DNA of 64,000 nucleotides from Labrenzia sp. R4_2 (GCF_017743865.1 NZ_JAGHRJ010000001.1:1203731-1267730), one strand, 5' to 3'; shown: positions 11,290 to 22,043, numbered from the stretch's first letter. Numbers and translations are program-made. Notes: generated by a model not told the origin, from the letters alone.

Positions 11290-13668
11290 ATGCAGCGATT
11301 GCAGAAACACTTGAGAGCCGCAATTTTGGCGACCGCGGTTCTCTCAGCCGGATCGTTTGTTCCGGGCAACTTTGGTCCGTTCGCGGGGGCAACGCAGGCG
11401 GAAGCCGCTGTTGCGCGCAACATCGAAGTTCGCGGCACGAGCCGGATCGAGGAGGATACGGTCATCAGCTACATGACCATCGTTCCCGGCCGCTCCTATG
11501 GCGCGGCTGATGTCGATGAGTCTTTGAAGGCGCTGTATGCAACCGGTTTGTTTGCCACGGTAGAAATCACCCCACGTGGCAGCACCGTCATCGTGACCGT
11601 GACCGAGAACCCGATGATCACCCGCGTCTCCTTTGAGGGGAACCGGAAGATCAAGGACGATGCGCTTGCTACGGCTGTTCGTTCCCAGTCGCGGTCCATG
11701 CTCTCTCGCGCTAAAGTCCAGTCCGACGTCCAGAGCATTTTGGAAGCTTACCGCCGCAGCGGCCGTTATGGCGCTGCCGTTGAGCCGAAGATCATTGAGC
11801 GCGGGCAGAACCGTGTCGATCTGGTCTTTGAAATCAATGAAGGTGCGAAGACCGGTGTGGAACGCATCAGCTTCATCGGCAACAACTCGTTCAGCGACGG
11901 CCGTCTTCGGGATGTGATCCGGACCCGCGAGAGTGGGTTGCTGAGCTGGTTGCGCAGCACCGACACATACGACCCTGATCGTCTGGCTGCGGACGAAGAG
12001 CTGCTGCGCCAATACTACAACAACAAGGGCTATGCGGATTTCCGTATCGTCTCCGTAAGTGCTGATCTCGACCGCGAGAACAACATCTTCTACGTGACCT
12101 TCACGGTGGATGAGGGCGATCGCTACGATGTCGGCAACGTTGAGGTGGTTTCCACGATCGCCGAAGTTGATCCGGAAGATCTGCGCCGGCTGGTGCGGAC
12201 CCGCAGCGGCCGGACATTCAACGCCCTGCGCGTCGAGCAGTCCGTTGAAGACATTACGCTCCGTGTTTCTGAAGAAGGTTATGCGTTTGCCCGTGTTCGT
12301 CCGCGTGGTTCACGGAACTACGAAAACAACACGATCGACCTGATCTACTACATCGAAGAAGGCCCGCGGGCGTATGTTGAGCGCATCAACATCATCGGCA
12401 ACGACCGGACCCGTGAGTATGTCATCCGCCGCGAGTTTGACGTTGCTGAAGGCGATGCGTTCAACCGCGCCCTGATCGACAAGGCTGAGCGCCGTTTGCG
12501 CAACTTGAACTTTTTCGAGCGTGTATCCATCACGACCCAGCAGGGCAGTGCACCGGATCGCGTGATTGTGAACGTGCAGGTTGAAGAAAAGCCGACCGGT
12601 GAAATCTCCTTCGGTATCGGTTACTCCACGACCGATGGTGTGGTCGGTGACATCTCCCTGACCGAGCGCAACTTCCTGGGCCGTGGCCAGTACGTTAAAA
12701 TCGGTGTTGGTGGTGGTTCCGATACCCAGACCTACGAGTTCCGGTTCATCGAGCCGTTCTTCATGGGCCGCCGGGTCGCGCTGGACCTCGATGTCTACCG
12801 TCAGGTGAATGATGCCAACAGCTACCGGTCTTTTGACGAAGAGCGGACAGGCGGTGGCTTCGGCTTTACCCTGCCGCTGCGCGAAGATGAGACAACACTC
12901 CGTCTGTTCTATGCAATCTACGAAGAGAAGAACACCGACGGCAAATATGGCTCGACCGGGATCAATAACTGTAGCACTGCCAACCTCTCGCTGGCTGTCT
13001 GTGACTCCCTTGGAACATACCTGACCTCGCTGGTTGGTTATGAGCTGCGCTACAACACGCTTGACCGCAACCTGAACCCGACGGACGGCATCTATGCCTC
13101 CTTCAGACAGGAATTTGCCGGTGTTGGTGGTGACAGCCAGTACATCAAGAGTGAAATCCAGGCACGTGCCTACAAGGAAATCCTCGCTGACTACGGCCTC
13201 GTCGGCAGCGTTCAGTTCCGTGGTGGTAACATCATCGGCCTCAATGAGCGTCTTCGGGTGTCCGAGCAGTTCATGCTTGGTGGTAACCTGATCCGCGGCT
13301 TTGAAAACCGGGGTATCGGCCCTCGCGATGCGACTTCCGACGACGCGATCGGCGGCCGTTGGTACTTTGCGGCGACAACTGAAGCACAGTTCCCGATCCC
13401 GGGCATTCCGAAAGAACTGGGTCTTGGTGGTGCACTGTTTGCCGATGCCGGCTCTCTGTGGGATGCCGACAACGAATTGGTTGATATCGTTGAAGCTGGC
13501 GGCGGCCGGATCCTTTCCAATGGATTTGACCTGCGTGCTTCAGTCGGTTTCGGTATCCGGTGGCAGTCGCCATTCGGTCCGCTCAAGGCAGACTTTGCTT
13601 ACCCGCTCCTGAAAGAAGACTCTGACCGCACCCAGGTGTTCCGCCTGAGTGGTGGCACCACCTTCTAA
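11290..13668 (+). CDS. bamA: Outer membrane protein assembly factor BamA
   Basis: Omp85-family core of the BAM complex, 792 residues. A signal peptide (roughly 1-40, ending near ATQAEAA) leads into five POTRA domains; the first begins at [15 protein letters not shown]-terminal 16-strand barrel carries the conserved IRGFENRG segment (VRGF/Y-type motif of loop 6) and ends in phenylalanine (SGGTTF), as expected for a BAM substrate. ATG 11290 follows a 173-base gap that should hold its own promoter; I could not pick one with correct spacing. Confidence 0.97.
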   Translation: MQRLQKHLRAAILATAVLSAGSFVPGNFGPFAGATQAEAAVARNIEVRGTSRIEEDTVISYMTIVPGRSYGAADVDESLKALYATGLFATVEITPRGSTVIVTVTENPMITRVSFEGNRKIKDDALATAVRSQSRSMLSRAKVQSDVQSILEAYRRSGRYGAAVEPKIIERGQNRVDLVFEINEGAKTGVERISFIGNNSFSDGRLRDVIRTRESGLLSWLRSTDTYDPDRLAADEELLRQYYNNKGYADFRIVSVSADLDRENNIFYVTFTVDEGDRYDVGNVEVVSTIAEVDPEDLRRLVRTRSGRTFNALRVEQSVEDITLRVSEEGYAFARVRPRGSRNYENNTIDLIYYIEEGPRAYVERINIIGNDRTREYVIRREFDVAEGDAFNRALIDKAERRLRNLNFFERVSITTQQGSAPDRVIVNVQVEEKPTGEISFGIGYSTTDGVVGDISLTERNFLGRGQYVKIGVGGGSDTQTYEFRFIEPFFMGRRVALDLDVYRQVNDANSYRSFDEERTGGGFGFTLPLREDETTLRLFYAIYEEKNTDGKYGSTGINNCSTANLSLAVCDSLGTYLTSLVGYELRYNTLDRNLNPTDGIYASFRQEFAGVGGDSQYIKSEIQARAYKEILADYGLVGSVQFRGGNIIGLNERLRVSEQFMLGGNLIRGFENRGIGPRDATSDDAIGGRWYFAATTEAQFPIPGIPKELGLGGALFADAGSLWDADNELVDIVEAGGGRILSNGFDLRASVGFGIRWQSPFGPLKADFAYPLLKEDSDRTQVFRLSGGTTF

Positions 13669-13691
13669 GAAGCGGTTTCTACCCAAAAACC

Positions 13692-13724
13692 GACGGCCGC
13701 CGCATCAAACGGCGGCCGTTTTTG
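13692..13724 (+). terminator. Intrinsic terminator after bamA
   Basis: ACGGCCGCCG and CGGCGGCCGT pair over 10 bases around a seven-base loop, followed by a short T-run. It lies 24 bases after the bamA stop and before lpxD, so it limits read-through into the lipid A genes. Confidence 0.88.
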
Positions 13725-13768
13725 TTACGGTCAAACCGGACCGCAGGTGTTCAAAAGAGGATATGCCG

Positions 13769-14806
13769 ATGTCCGAGCCGAAATTCTTTCACTTTCCAGA
13801 AGGTATACGCCTCGGCGATATTGCCGGTTGGGCAGAGGCCGAACTGGTGAACGGTGCACCGGAAACCGAAATCACCGGAGTTGCCCCGCTTGAAGACGCC
13901 GGTGCGGGCATGCTGGTGTTTTTCGACAATACGGCCTACCTCGACGCGCTAACCACCACTGCGGCAGCCGGCTGCCTGGTTAGTACACGCCACAAGGAAA
14001 AGGTTCCCGCAGGCGTTGCTGCGCTTGTGTGCAAGGACGCCTACCGGTCTTGGGCCAAAGTGCTGGCTCATCTCTTTCCCGAGGCAATGGTTCCGCGTGA
14101 TCATGGTGTCGAAGGCGTATCCGAGCGCGCATCGGTCGATGAGACTGCAAGTCTTGAAGACGGTGTGTGCGTAGAAACTGGGGCGGTTATCGGGGCAGGC
14201 GCAGAAATTGGTGCAGGGACTGTCATTCGCAGCAATGCGGTGATCGGGGCAGGTGTGCGTATCGGCCGTGACTGTGTCATTGGCGCCAATTGTTCCGTCC
14301 AGCATTCAATCTTGGGCAATCGCGTTTATCTTCACCCCGGTGTGTGCTGCGGGCAAGATGGCTTCGGCTACGCCATGGGTCCGGGCGGGCACTTGAAAGT
14401 GCCGCAAGTCGGGCGGGTTGTGATACAGGATGACGTGGAGATTGGCGCCAACACCACCATTGACCGCGGGGCTAACCGCGACACAGTGATTGGTGAAGGC
14501 ACGAAGATCGATAACCAGGTCCAGATTGGCCACAATGTCGTCATTGGCCGTCATTGCGTCATAGTCTCCCAGGTCGGTATCTCCGGCAGCGCAACGCTTG
14601 AAGATTATGTGGCGATTGGCGGACAGAGCGGTGTGGGCGGCCACGTGACCATCGGCATGGGCGCTCAGGTTGCGGCGGTCAGCGTTGTCAGCGAAAGCCT
14701 GGAGGCCGGCGGACGTTATGGCGGAACGCCCGCAAAACCTGTGAAACAATGGTTCCGCGAAGTTGCTGCGGTCAGAAAACTTGCAGAACGCGGCGGCAAA
14801 TCGTAA
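13769..14806 (+). CDS. lpxD: UDP-3-O-acylglucosamine N-acyltransferase
   Basis: Third step of lipid A synthesis, adding the N-linked hydroxyacyl chain. 345 residues: an N-terminal uridine-binding domain (about 1-100) and a left-handed beta-helix with many hexapeptide repeats ([16 protein letters not shown] and following) including the catalytic-His region QIGHNVVIG. The reading frame is open back into bamA, but AAGAGG at 13755-13760 is correctly spaced for ATG 13769 and too close for ATG 13763. Confidence 0.96.
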   Translation: MSEPKFFHFPEGIRLGDIAGWAEAELVNGAPETEITGVAPLEDAGAGMLVFFDNTAYLDALTTTAAAGCLVSTRHKEKVPAGVAALVCKDAYRSWAKVLAHLFPEAMVPRDHGVEGVSERASVDETASLEDGVCVETGAVIGAGAEIGAGTVIRSNAVIGAGVRIGRDCVIGANCSVQHSILGNRVYLHPGVCCGQDGFGYAMGPGGHLKVPQVGRVVIQDDVEIGANTTIDRGANRDTVIGEGTKIDNQVQIGHNVVIGRHCVIVSQVGISGSATLEDYVAIGGQSGVGGHVTIGMGAQVAAVSVVSESLEAGGRYGGTPAKPVKQWFREVAAVRKLAERGGKS

Positions 14807-14844
14807 ACGGACAGCAGTTCACACATCCAATTACTTGAAGAGTT

Positions 14845-14862
14845 TTGGCGGACCTCCGCCAA
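14845..14862 (+). other. Hairpin touching the fabZ ribosome binding site
   Basis: TTGGCGG-ACCT-CCGCCAA is a perfect 7-bp stem with a four-base loop, ending within the AAGGGG ribosome site (14861-14866) of fabZ. It could modulate fabZ translation or protect the downstream message. This is inference from sequence only. Confidence 0.5.
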
Positions 14863-14872
14863 GGGGCGAAGA

Positions 14873-15337
14873 ATGGACGAAACAGAAAAAACAACGCTCG
14901 CAACAGCGGACATCATGAAAGTCATGAAGCTGTTGCCGCACCGGTATCCGTTTTTGCTGATTGACCGGATCATCGAGATGGACGGCGACAACAGCTGCAT
15001 CGGCATCAAGAATGTCACCATCAACGAGCCGCAGTTTCAGGGCCACTTCCCGGAACGGCCAATTTTCCCGGGCGTTCTGTTGATCGAAGCCATGGCGCAA
15101 ACGGCAGGCGCTTTGTGTGTTCATGCGCGCGGTGCCGATGCCCCGCCGCAACTGGTCTATTTCATGACCATCGATAGGGCCAAGTTCCGCAAACCTGTGG
15201 AGCCGGGCGATCAGGTCCATTTTCACGTCAAGAAAATCAAGCAACGTGCCAACATCTGGAAGTTCGATGCGGTTGCCATGGTTGACGGCGCAAAAGTCGC
15301 CGAAGCCGAGGTCAGCGCGATGCTGGTAGACGCGTGA
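14873..15337 (+). CDS. fabZ: 3-hydroxyacyl-[acyl-carrier-protein] dehydratase FabZ
   Basis: Hot-dog-fold dehydratase of fatty acid elongation, 154 residues. Catalytic histidine is in [13 protein letters not shown] and the catalytic glutamate in [14 protein letters not shown]. It shares 3-hydroxyacyl-ACP with LpxA and LpxD, and its position between lpxD and lpxA is the standard arrangement that balances phospholipid against lipid A. ATG 14873 has AAGGGG upstream, partly covered by a hairpin. Confidence 0.97.
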   Translation: MDETEKTTLATADIMKVMKLLPHRYPFLLIDRIIEMDGDNSCIGIKNVTINEPQFQGHFPERPIFPGVLLIEAMAQTAGALCVHARGADAPPQLVYFMTIDRAKFRKPVEPGDQVHFHVKKIKQRANIWKFDAVAMVDGAKVAEAEVSAMLVDA

Positions 15338-15343
15338 GGAATT

Positions 15344-16132
15344 ATGGCTGATATCCATCCAACAGCGATCATTGAAGACGGTGCAAATATCGGCGCCGGC
15401 GTGCGTATTGGCCCTTATTGTGTCATTGGGTCTCAGGTGACACTTGGCGACAACGTCGAACTGAAATCTCATGTCGCGCTTGCCGGTGACACGACCATTG
15501 GCGCTGGCACCGCCATCTTCCCGTTCGCATCGGTTGGTCATCAGGCACAGGATCTGAAGTTCCGTGGCGAGGCCGCCACTCTGACGATCGGCGAAGGCTG
15601 CATCATCCGTGAAGGCGTGACGATCAATCCGGGCACCGAGGGCGGCGGACTGAGCACGACCATCGGCAACAATTGTGCGTTTCTTGCAAATTCCCATGTC
15701 GGACATGACAGTCACCTTGGTGACCGGGTCATCTTGTCCAACAACGTGATGATCGCAGGTCACGTAACCGTCGGCAGCAACGTGATTTTCGGTGGCGGGT
15801 CCGCTGTTATTCAATTCACACGGATTGGCGACAATGCCTTTGTCGGCGGCATGGCCGGCCTTGAGAACGACCTCATTCCGTTTGGCATGGTGACCGGTAA
15901 CCGGGCGAACCTTGGCGGACTTAACCTGATCGGATTGAAACGCGCGAATTTCCCGCGTGAGCAAATTCACGCCTTGCGGGCGGCCTATAAGGCGCTGTTC
16001 GAGAGCAACGAAGGCACTTTGCGCACGCGCGCCGAGGCAATTGCTGGAACCACTCAAGATCAGCCGCTGGTAAAGAAAGTGACCGACTTCATCCTTGAAG
16101 AGGAAGACCGGCGCTTCTGCACACCTGCTTAA
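15344..16132 (+). CDS. lpxA: UDP-N-acetylglucosamine O-acyltransferase
   Basis: First committed step of lipid A synthesis. 262 residues, made mostly of hexapeptide repeats of a left-handed beta-helix ([14 protein letters not shown] onward), with the catalytic-His segment ANSHVGHDSHLGD and a C-terminal helical domain (REQIHALRAAYKALFE). ATG 15344 has GAGGA at about 15335 and starts six bases after the fabZ stop, so they are likely translationally coupled. Confidence 0.97.
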   Translation: MADIHPTAIIEDGANIGAGVRIGPYCVIGSQVTLGDNVELKSHVALAGDTTIGAGTAIFPFASVGHQAQDLKFRGEAATLTIGEGCIIREGVTINPGTEGGGLSTTIGNNCAFLANSHVGHDSHLGDRVILSNNVMIAGHVTVGSNVIFGGGSAVIQFTRIGDNAFVGGMAGLENDLIPFGMVTGNRANLGGLNLIGLKRANFPREQIHALRAAYKALFESNEGTLRTRAEAIAGTTQDQPLVKKVTDFILEEEDRRFCTPA

Positions 16133-16145
16133 GCGGACATTGGAC

Positions 16146-17030
16146 ATGACATTGGCCGAAACCGCCTCCCATGCTCCGGTCGCATTAATTGCCGGCAATG
16201 GCCGAATACCGTTGCAAGTCGCCAATGCCCTGGCGGCTGCAGGCCGGGAGTGCAAGGTTGTCGCGATCCGTGGGGAGGCCGATGCAGCAACACGGTCGCT
16301 CGCCTCTGCCGAGCTCGGCTGGGGAGAAATTGGCCGGCTCTATGCCTTTTTGAACAAGAGTGGCTGCCGGGATGTGATGTTGATTGGTGGTGTCTCGAAA
16401 CGCCCGGATTTTGCGTCCATTCTGGGGGATCTGGGCACGCTGCGCCGGTTGCCGACCATTATTCGCGCGCTTGCCGGTGGTGATGACAGTCTGCTGACCA
16501 AGGTTATCGGTCTTTTCGAGGTAGAGGGATTTCGCGTGGTGGGGATCAAGGATGTTGCACCCGGGCTTCTCGCAGCCAGCGGCGTTTTGGGAAAGACCCA
16601 GCCGCGCGACACCGATTGGCACGACATTCAGCTTGCTTTGACCGCGACCCAGAAACTGGGTGAACTCGATATTGGACAGGCGGCTGTGGCCATTGGTGGC
16701 CGGGTTGTTGCTTTGGAAGGCGCGGAAGGCACCGACGCCATGCTCGAACGCTGCGCAGATTTGCGCGGCAGCGGCCGGATCCGTGCAAAGAACAAGACCG
16801 GTGTTCTGGTAAAGACCGCCAAACCCAATCAGGATTTGCGGGTGGATCTGCCCACCATCGGACCACGGACGATTGAGCGGGCCGAAGCGGCGGGGCTGGC
16901 AGGCATTGCGATTGAAGCAGGCGGCGCCTTGATTTCTGATCGGGAGGAAACACTTGCGCAGGCAGATCGTGCAGGTCTGTTCGTCATCGGCATTGACCAG
17001 TCTGCCTTGTCTCAAGGTCCCGCCGAATGA
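16146..17030 (+). CDS. lpxI: UDP-2,3-diacylglucosamine diphosphatase LpxI
   Basis: DUF1009-family hydrolase making lipid X, the alphaproteobacterial replacement for LpxH. 294 residues, beginning with the N-terminal LIAGNGRIPLQVANAL and containing the conserved C-terminal stretch KTAKPNQDLRVDLPTIGP. The start is ATG 16146; an open frame upstream overlaps lpxA and lacks a ribosome site. Its stop overlaps the lpxB start by four bases (ATGA). Confidence 0.95.
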   Translation: MTLAETASHAPVALIAGNGRIPLQVANALAAAGRECKVVAIRGEADAATRSLASAELGWGEIGRLYAFLNKSGCRDVMLIGGVSKRPDFASILGDLGTLRRLPTIIRALAGGDDSLLTKVIGLFEVEGFRVVGIKDVAPGLLAASGVLGKTQPRDTDWHDIQLALTATQKLGELDIGQAAVAIGGRVVALEGAEGTDAMLERCADLRGSGRIRAKNKTGVLVKTAKPNQDLRVDLPTIGPRTIERAEAAGLAGIAIEAGGALISDREETLAQADRAGLFVIGIDQSALSQGPAE

Positions 17031-18220
17031 CGACGCCAGCGGCCAACGTTATGCCCACCATTTGTATTGTGGCCGGTGAGGAATCTGGCGATCAACTCGG
17101 CTCGGAACTGATCAAGGCGCTGAACGAAAAACTCGGTCCCGGCGTGCGGTATTGCGGTGTCGGCGGAGAACGCATGACGTCTCTTGGGCTCACCAGCTTC
17201 TTCGACATGTCCGATGTCTCGGTCATGGGACTGTCTGCGGTGCTCGCGCGCTTGCCGTTGATCGTGAAGCGCGTCTATCAGACCGTCGACGCTGCCATCG
17301 TTGCAAAGCCCGATGTTCTGATCATCATCGACAGTCCGGACTTCACCCACAACGTTGCAAAACGCGTGCGCAAACGGGCGCCGCACATTCCTGTTGTCGG
17401 TTACGTATCGCCGTCGGTCTGGGCGTGGCGGCCGGGACGGGCAAAAAAAATGAGCGTCTATGTCGACGAGTTGCTTGCGCTGTTGCCGTTCGAACCGGCA
17501 GTGCATAAGAAGCTCGGCGGACCGCGCACGCATTATGTCGGTCATCCGCTTAGTGAAAACGTTGAACTCTTGCGCCCGTCTGAAGGGGAACGCGCGCCGT
17601 TGGAGGCTGACGAGAAAGTCCTGTTGGTCTTGCCGGGCAGCCGGGGAAGCGAAATCACACGGCTTCTCGACGTCTTTGGCGAGACAATTGCGCGGGTGAA
17701 GGCGGATATGCCGGAGGTGAGGGTGGTCCTGCCTGCGGTTGCCCATCTTGAAGACCGGATCCGGCAGGGCGTTGCCAACTGGCCAGTCCAGCCGGACATC
17801 GTGACCGGCCTTGACGCAAAACGGGCGGCCTTCCGGAGTGCGCATGCAGCTCTGGCAGCATCCGGTACTGTGTCACTGGAGCTGGCGCTTGCCGGTGTGC
17901 CGATGGTCGTGGCCTACAAGGTGGATTGGTTCTTCCGCAGGCTCAATGACCTCAACAAGGTCTTCAAATTTGCCAGCGTCGACTCTTTTGTACTCCCAAA
18001 CATCATCCTGGGGACAAAGGCGATTCCCGAATTTCTTGATGATCAGGTTCAGCCGGATGTGCTTGCAACCCTTCTGACGAGCTATCTCACGGACAGTCCT
18101 GAACGCGCGGCACAGGTCGCTGACCTTAGCCGCCTAGATGACGTCATGCGGTTGTCGGATGGCTACAGCCAAAGCGCGGCCGCAGCAGACGTCGTTATCG
18201 GGTGTTTGAAAGCCTTTTAG
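17027..18220 (+). CDS. lpxB: Lipid-A-disaccharide synthase
   Basis: GT19 glycosyltransferase joining lipid X and UDP-diacylglucosamine, 397 residues. Visible family features: the N-terminal IVAGEESGDQLGSEL, GYVSPSVWAWRPGR, VLPGSRGSEI and ASGTVSLELALAGVPMV. The ATG overlaps the lpxI stop. It ends the lipid A run and converges with the LysR gene 33 bases downstream; no clear terminator lies between. Confidence 0.97.
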   Translation: MTTPAANVMPTICIVAGEESGDQLGSELIKALNEKLGPGVRYCGVGGERMTSLGLTSFFDMSDVSVMGLSAVLARLPLIVKRVYQTVDAAIVAKPDVLIIIDSPDFTHNVAKRVRKRAPHIPVVGYVSPSVWAWRPGRAKKMSVYVDELLALLPFEPAVHKKLGGPRTHYVGHPLSENVELLRPSEGERAPLEADEKVLLVLPGSRGSEITRLLDVFGETIARVKADMPEVRVVLPAVAHLEDRIRQGVANWPVQPDIVTGLDAKRAAFRSAHAALAASGTVSLELALAGVPMVVAYKVDWFFRRLNDLNKVFKFASVDSFVLPNIILGTKAIPEFLDDQVQPDVLATLLTSYLTDSPERAAQVADLSRLDDVMRLSDGYSQSAAAADVVIGCLKAF

Positions 18221-18253
18221 GCGCTGACACGTCTGAAATCACTACAGTCGTAA

Positions 18254-19153
18254 TCATTTGTGAAAAGCCTGCTTTGTGAAATCGAGCAGGAGGCGGAGGT
18301 TGCTGGACATGGCAGCCCCCGGTGGAAAGACGCCATAGATGGCGATTTCCGGCAGTTGTATGCCCGGAAGAACCTCCTCCAAAAGGCCTGCCCGAATTTT
18401 GGGGTCCGCATCATAGCGCGGGATGCGTCCGATGCCGTGGCCTGCCTCCACAAAGGCTGTGCGCGCAACGGCGTTGTTGGTGGTGATGCTTCCCTCCGGT
18501 TCGAAGATTTTCGAGGCGCCTCCGGGGACGAGGATCTCCACCTTCTGCTTGTTCATGTGCAGCACCCATTGATGATCACTCAGATCATCGATGGTTTTGG
18601 GCCGGGATCGGGCTAGAAAATAGCTGGGGGCCGCACACAGGCAGGTTGTTATTGTTGCGAGGCGTGTGGCCTTCAGGTCTGAATCGGGCAGGGGGGCGCC
18701 ACGGATTGCAAGATCAAAGCCCTCTTCCAGAATGTCGACGACCGTGTCTGAGAAACTGACATTGAGCTTGATCTTCGGATAGAGCTTGTGAAAGGCGCCG
18801 AGAACCGGAACCATGTGGTTAAGGCCAACGCTCACAGGGCAAGAAATGCGTAAAGCGCCCTCCGGCTCCTGCTTGTAGCGCTCTATTGCCCGCTGAGCTG
18901 CCGCGGTCTCATCCATGATGACCCGGCAATGGCCGAGCAGCTTCGCCCCTGCTTCGGTGATCTTCAGACTGCGCGGTGCCCGGTGAAAAAGACTGAGCCC
19001 GTAGGCGTCTTCCAGTTTGTTCACGTGATAGCTGACAACGGCGCGGGTGAGGCCGAGATGCCGACCGGCTGCGCTGAACGACCCGCTGTCTGCCACCTGC
19101 GCAAAAACCATTAGGCTCTTGAGGTGTTCGATTGACGCCTCCATGCGCACCAT
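18254..19153 (-). CDS. LysR-family transcriptional regulator
   Basis: 299 residues. N-terminal winged helix-turn-helix of LysR type (about residues 8-67, LKSLMVFAQVADSGSFSAAG through HVNKLEDAYGLSLFHR) followed by a periplasmic-binding-protein-like effector domain. GGGAG sits too close for ATG 19153 but suits ATG 19144, so the protein may begin MEASIEH. It is divergent from the DJ-1/PfpI gene across a 131-base AT-rich gap; LysR proteins usually control the divergent neighbour, so that gene is the likely target. The effector is unknown. Confidence 0.9.
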   Translation of the reverse strand: MVRMEASIEHLKSLMVFAQVADSGSFSAAGRHLGLTRAVVSYHVNKLEDAYGLSLFHRAPRSLKITEAGAKLLGHCRVIMDETAAAQRAIERYKQEPEGALRISCPVSVGLNHMVPVLGAFHKLYPKIKLNVSFSDTVVDILEEGFDLAIRGAPLPDSDLKATRLATITTCLCAAPSYFLARSRPKTIDDLSDHQWVLHMNKQKVEILVPGGASKIFEPEGSITTNNAVARTAFVEAGHGIGRIPRYDADPKIRAGLLEEVLPGIQLPEIAIYGVFPPGAAMSSNLRLLLDFTKQAFHK

Positions 19154-19284
19154 GCTCCCAAATTTGTATCAATAATTATGACATTAGGGTCAATTAATTT
19201 ACCATTGGTATTACTGGGTGAGCGAATTAAATCAAGGTCAAGCCGGACAGATTGTCCATCCATTTTTGACAACGGAGATTTTTA

Positions 19285-19980
19285 ATGCCGCAGGTATCTG
19301 ACAAAAAGGTTCTGATTGTTCTGACCAGCCATGAGGATCTTGGCGACACCGGTCAAAAAACCGGCTTCTGGGTCGAAGAATTTGCCGCCCCTTACTACGC
19401 CTTTAAGGATGCGGGTGCGGATATCACGCTTGCTTCGCCGAAGGGCGGCCAGCCGCCAATCGATCCAAAGAGTTCCGATCCGTCTGCGGCAACCGACGCA
19501 ACCCGCCGGTTTGATGCTGACCCGGAAACCCAGAAGGCTTTGGCAAACACCCTGAAACTGGATGACGTAAACGCTGCGGACTATGACGCGATCTTCTACC
19601 CGGGCGGCCATGGCCCTTTGTGGGATCTCACCAATGACACGACGTCCATTGGCCTGATCGAGACCTTCTTCAACGCGGGCAAACCGGTTGGCGCGGTCTG
19701 TCACGCGCCGGCAGTGTTTCTTAATGCCAAGACACCAGACGGAGCACCGCTTGTGAAGGGCCGAAAGGTTGCCGGTTTCACAAATGCCGAAGAAGACGCC
19801 GTTGGCCTGACCAATGTGGTTCCATTCCTTCTCGAAGATGAGTTGAAGGCAAAGGGCGGGGCATATGAAAGTGTGGCCAGCTGGTCTTCATTTGCGGTCG
19901 AAGACGGCAATTTGATCACCGGCCAGAACCCGGCAAGTTCTGAGGCTGTTGCAGAAAAAGTGCTCGCTCAGCTCGGATAA
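19285..19980 (+). CDS. DJ-1/PfpI family protein (Hsp31-like class I glutamine amidotransferase fold)
   Basis: 231 residues. The nucleophile-elbow Cys is C139 in GAVCHAPA, preceded by the YPGGHGPLWDL loop; together these mark the Hsp31/YajL-like branch with chaperone, glyoxalase III or deglycase activity. The N-terminus KKVLIVLTSHEDLGDTGQKTGFW is the typical form of this branch. GGAG stands eight bases before ATG 19285. Divergent from the LysR gene and followed by a bidirectional terminator. A role against reactive aldehydes or electrophiles is inference. Confidence 0.88.
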   Translation: MPQVSDKKVLIVLTSHEDLGDTGQKTGFWVEEFAAPYYAFKDAGADITLASPKGGQPPIDPKSSDPSAATDATRRFDADPETQKALANTLKLDDVNAADYDAIFYPGGHGPLWDLTNDTTSIGLIETFFNAGKPVGAVCHAPAVFLNAKTPDGAPLVKGRKVAGFTNAEEDAVGLTNVVPFLLEDELKAKGGAYESVASWSSFAVEDGNLITGQNPASSEAVAEKVLAQLG

Positions 19981-20000
19981 GCACGCACAAGACCGAAATG

Positions 20001-20028
20001 AAAAAGGGCGCCGCTTGGCGCCCTTTTG
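20001..20028. terminator. Bidirectional terminator between the PfpI gene and phoX
   Basis: AAAAGGGCGCC-GCTT-GGCGCCCTTTT is a perfect 11-bp stem with A-run on one side and T-run on the other. It lies between two convergent genes and can stop transcription from both sides. Confidence 0.92.
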
Positions 20029-20049
20029 TTTTGCTTCAGGGAAACGGCG

Positions 20050-21942
20050 TTAGCCAACGAGGCCGCCATCTTCCCGGGTCACTGCGATGATCGCGGACCG
20101 CGGAACAGACGTGCCGCCAGCCGGCCAGTGGCTGTTGCCACGCTCGCCCGGGTGCTGGATGCCGACAAACATTGTCCGGCGATCCGGGCTCCAGGTCAGA
20201 CCGGTGATTTCACACTCGTTCGGACCAACCATGAAGCGGCGGATTTCACCGGTAACCGGGTCGCCGGCAAGCATCTGGTTGTTGCCTTGACCGGCGAAGT
20301 CGCCTTCGTTCTTGTAGTTGCCATCCGTCTGGATCCAGACCAGTCCGTTGGAGTCGAAGGCCAATCCGTCCGGCGAGTTGAACATGTTTTCTTCGTTGAT
20401 GTTCGCGGAGCCGGCATAGGCATCTGAATGGACGGATGGGTTGCCCGCAAGAACATAAAGATCCCAGGTGAAACCCGGAGCTGTATGGTCGCCGCCATCC
20501 GGGCGCCAGCGCACGATCTGCCCGTAGTTGTTCTTCTCGCGCGGGTTCGGACCGTTGACGGATGTGTCATCGCCACCGGCATTCGGCTTGACACCACGGT
20601 TCTTGTTATTGGTCAGGCAGCAGTAGATTTCCGGAGCCTTCGGATTGGCGGAGATCCATTCCGGACGATCCATGGTGGTCGCGCCGACTTTGGAGCCTGC
20701 CTGGCGGGTATGGATATGGATTTCAGCCTGATCCATGCCGGTTGTTTCCGGGGTCAAGGCGACCCATGCGCCGGTGCCATTGTCGCTGAACTTCGCAACA
20801 TAAAGAATGCCGTCGTTCAGGAGTTCGTCAGTCGAAGCACCCGGTGCGTAAACACCGTTGGAAACGTAGCGGTAGACAAACTCGCCGCGTTCATCATCGC
20901 CCATGTAAACGACAATGCGGCCATCATTGTTGACCACGGCTTCGGCGTTTTCGTGTTTGAAACGGCCAAGTGCAGTGCGTTTTTTAGGTGTAGAGGTCGG
21001 GTCGGTCGGATCGATCTCGACAACATAACCGGCGCGGTTCGGCTCGTTCGGATGCTTGGAGACATCGTAACGATCTTCAATTACGGCCCAGTTGTAACCC
21101 CAGTCCGTTGCAGACACGCCATACCGAGCAAGTTCCGGAGTTACTTCGTGGTCCGGATTTTCCGGAGCGGAAAAATAGCCGTTGAAGTTTTCTTCACAGG
21201 TCAGATACGTGCCCCATGGGGTGACGCCGTTGCCGCAGTTGTTCCAGGTCCCAAGAGACTTGGTGCCGGTCGGATCGGCTTCGGTCTTCATCAAGTCATG
21301 GCCAGCGGCCGGTCCGGTCAGCTCCATCTCGCTTTGCGGCGTGATGCGGCGATTGTACGGGCTGTCCTTGACGATTTTCCAGGCACCACCGTCATTGGCG
21401 ATTTCAACAACGGAAATGCCGTGGGCCATCATACCCTTGGCAATGTCGTCTTCGGCCATGATGCGCTTGTCTTCGGCGCTCAGCGCGATGATGTCGCGGT
21501 TGGTGTATTCATTGTTGACGACGAGTAGCGTTTTGCCGTCATGGGAGAACACGTCCATGCCGTCCGTATTGTCGCCGAACGCGCGGGCCTGGCTGTCCGC
21601 CGTGCCGCGGGTCGCATCATCAAATTCCGGCACACCGGACCAGAGCGGATCACCCCACTGCACGAGAACCTCAGACTTGTAGCCTTCCGGGACAACAACT
21701 GCATCGGCTGTCGAAGTCGGGATCTGGGTAAAGGCAAAGCGGCCATCCGAGGCTTTTGCACCGGTCGGTACCAGGCTCGTGCCAAGGGCGGTAAAGCTGC
21801 CAAATGCCAAAACGCCGCCCAGAAAGCCGCGTCGGCTGATGGCCGATTCAACGATCCGGTCAAAATCATTTTCTTCGGGACGGGGATTTACGACCTCGTC
21901 AAATTCATCGAACGACAAATCTTTGGTGTCGATGTTGGCCAT
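20050..21942 (-). CDS. phoX: PhoX-family (DUF839) secreted phosphatase
   Basis: 630 residues. The N-terminus has a twin-arginine signal: S36-R-R-G-F-L-G followed by a hydrophobic stretch ending near TGAKA, so it is exported folded. The rest is a beta-propeller DUF839 protein with motifs typical of PhoX, such as WNNCGNGVTPWGTYLTCEEN and DGLAFDSNGLVWIQTDG; the family is a calcium/iron phosphatase releasing phosphate from organic esters. A strong GGAGGAG precedes the ATG. Upstream, a 12-bp inverted repeat lies about 100 bases away. No convincing PhoB box was found, so phosphate control is unproven. Confidence 0.88.
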   Translation of the reverse strand: MANIDTKDLSFDEFDEVVNPRPEENDFDRIVESAISRRGFLGGVLAFGSFTALGTSLVPTGAKASDGRFAFTQIPTSTADAVVVPEGYKSEVLVQWGDPLWSGVPEFDDATRGTADSQARAFGDNTDGMDVFSHDGKTLLVVNNEYTNRDIIALSAEDKRIMAEDDIAKGMMAHGISVVEIANDGGAWKIVKDSPYNRRITPQSEMELTGPAAGHDLMKTEADPTGTKSLGTWNNCGNGVTPWGTYLTCEENFNGYFSAPENPDHEVTPELARYGVSATDWGYNWAVIEDRYDVSKHPNEPNRAGYVVEIDPTDPTSTPKKRTALGRFKHENAEAVVNNDGRIVVYMGDDERGEFVYRYVSNGVYAPGASTDELLNDGILYVAKFSDNGTGAWVALTPETTGMDQAEIHIHTRQAGSKVGATTMDRPEWISANPKAPEIYCCLTNNKNRGVKPNAGGDDTSVNGPNPREKNNYGQIVRWRPDGGDHTAPGFTWDLYVLAGNPSVHSDAYAGSANINEENMFNSPDGLAFDSNGLVWIQTDGNYKNEGDFAGQGNNQMLAGDPVTGEIRRFMVGPNECEITGLTWSPDRRTMFVGIQHPGERGNSHWPAGGTSVPRSAIIAVTREDGGLVG

Positions 21943-22043
21943 TGAAGGCTCCTCCAGGCTAGCGACCGTTCTCGGTCTTGGCTAAGAATTTTTGGTTGGC
22001 ACCCGCCAGGGTCGCATTGACTATAGCTGCAACTATTTAGCTG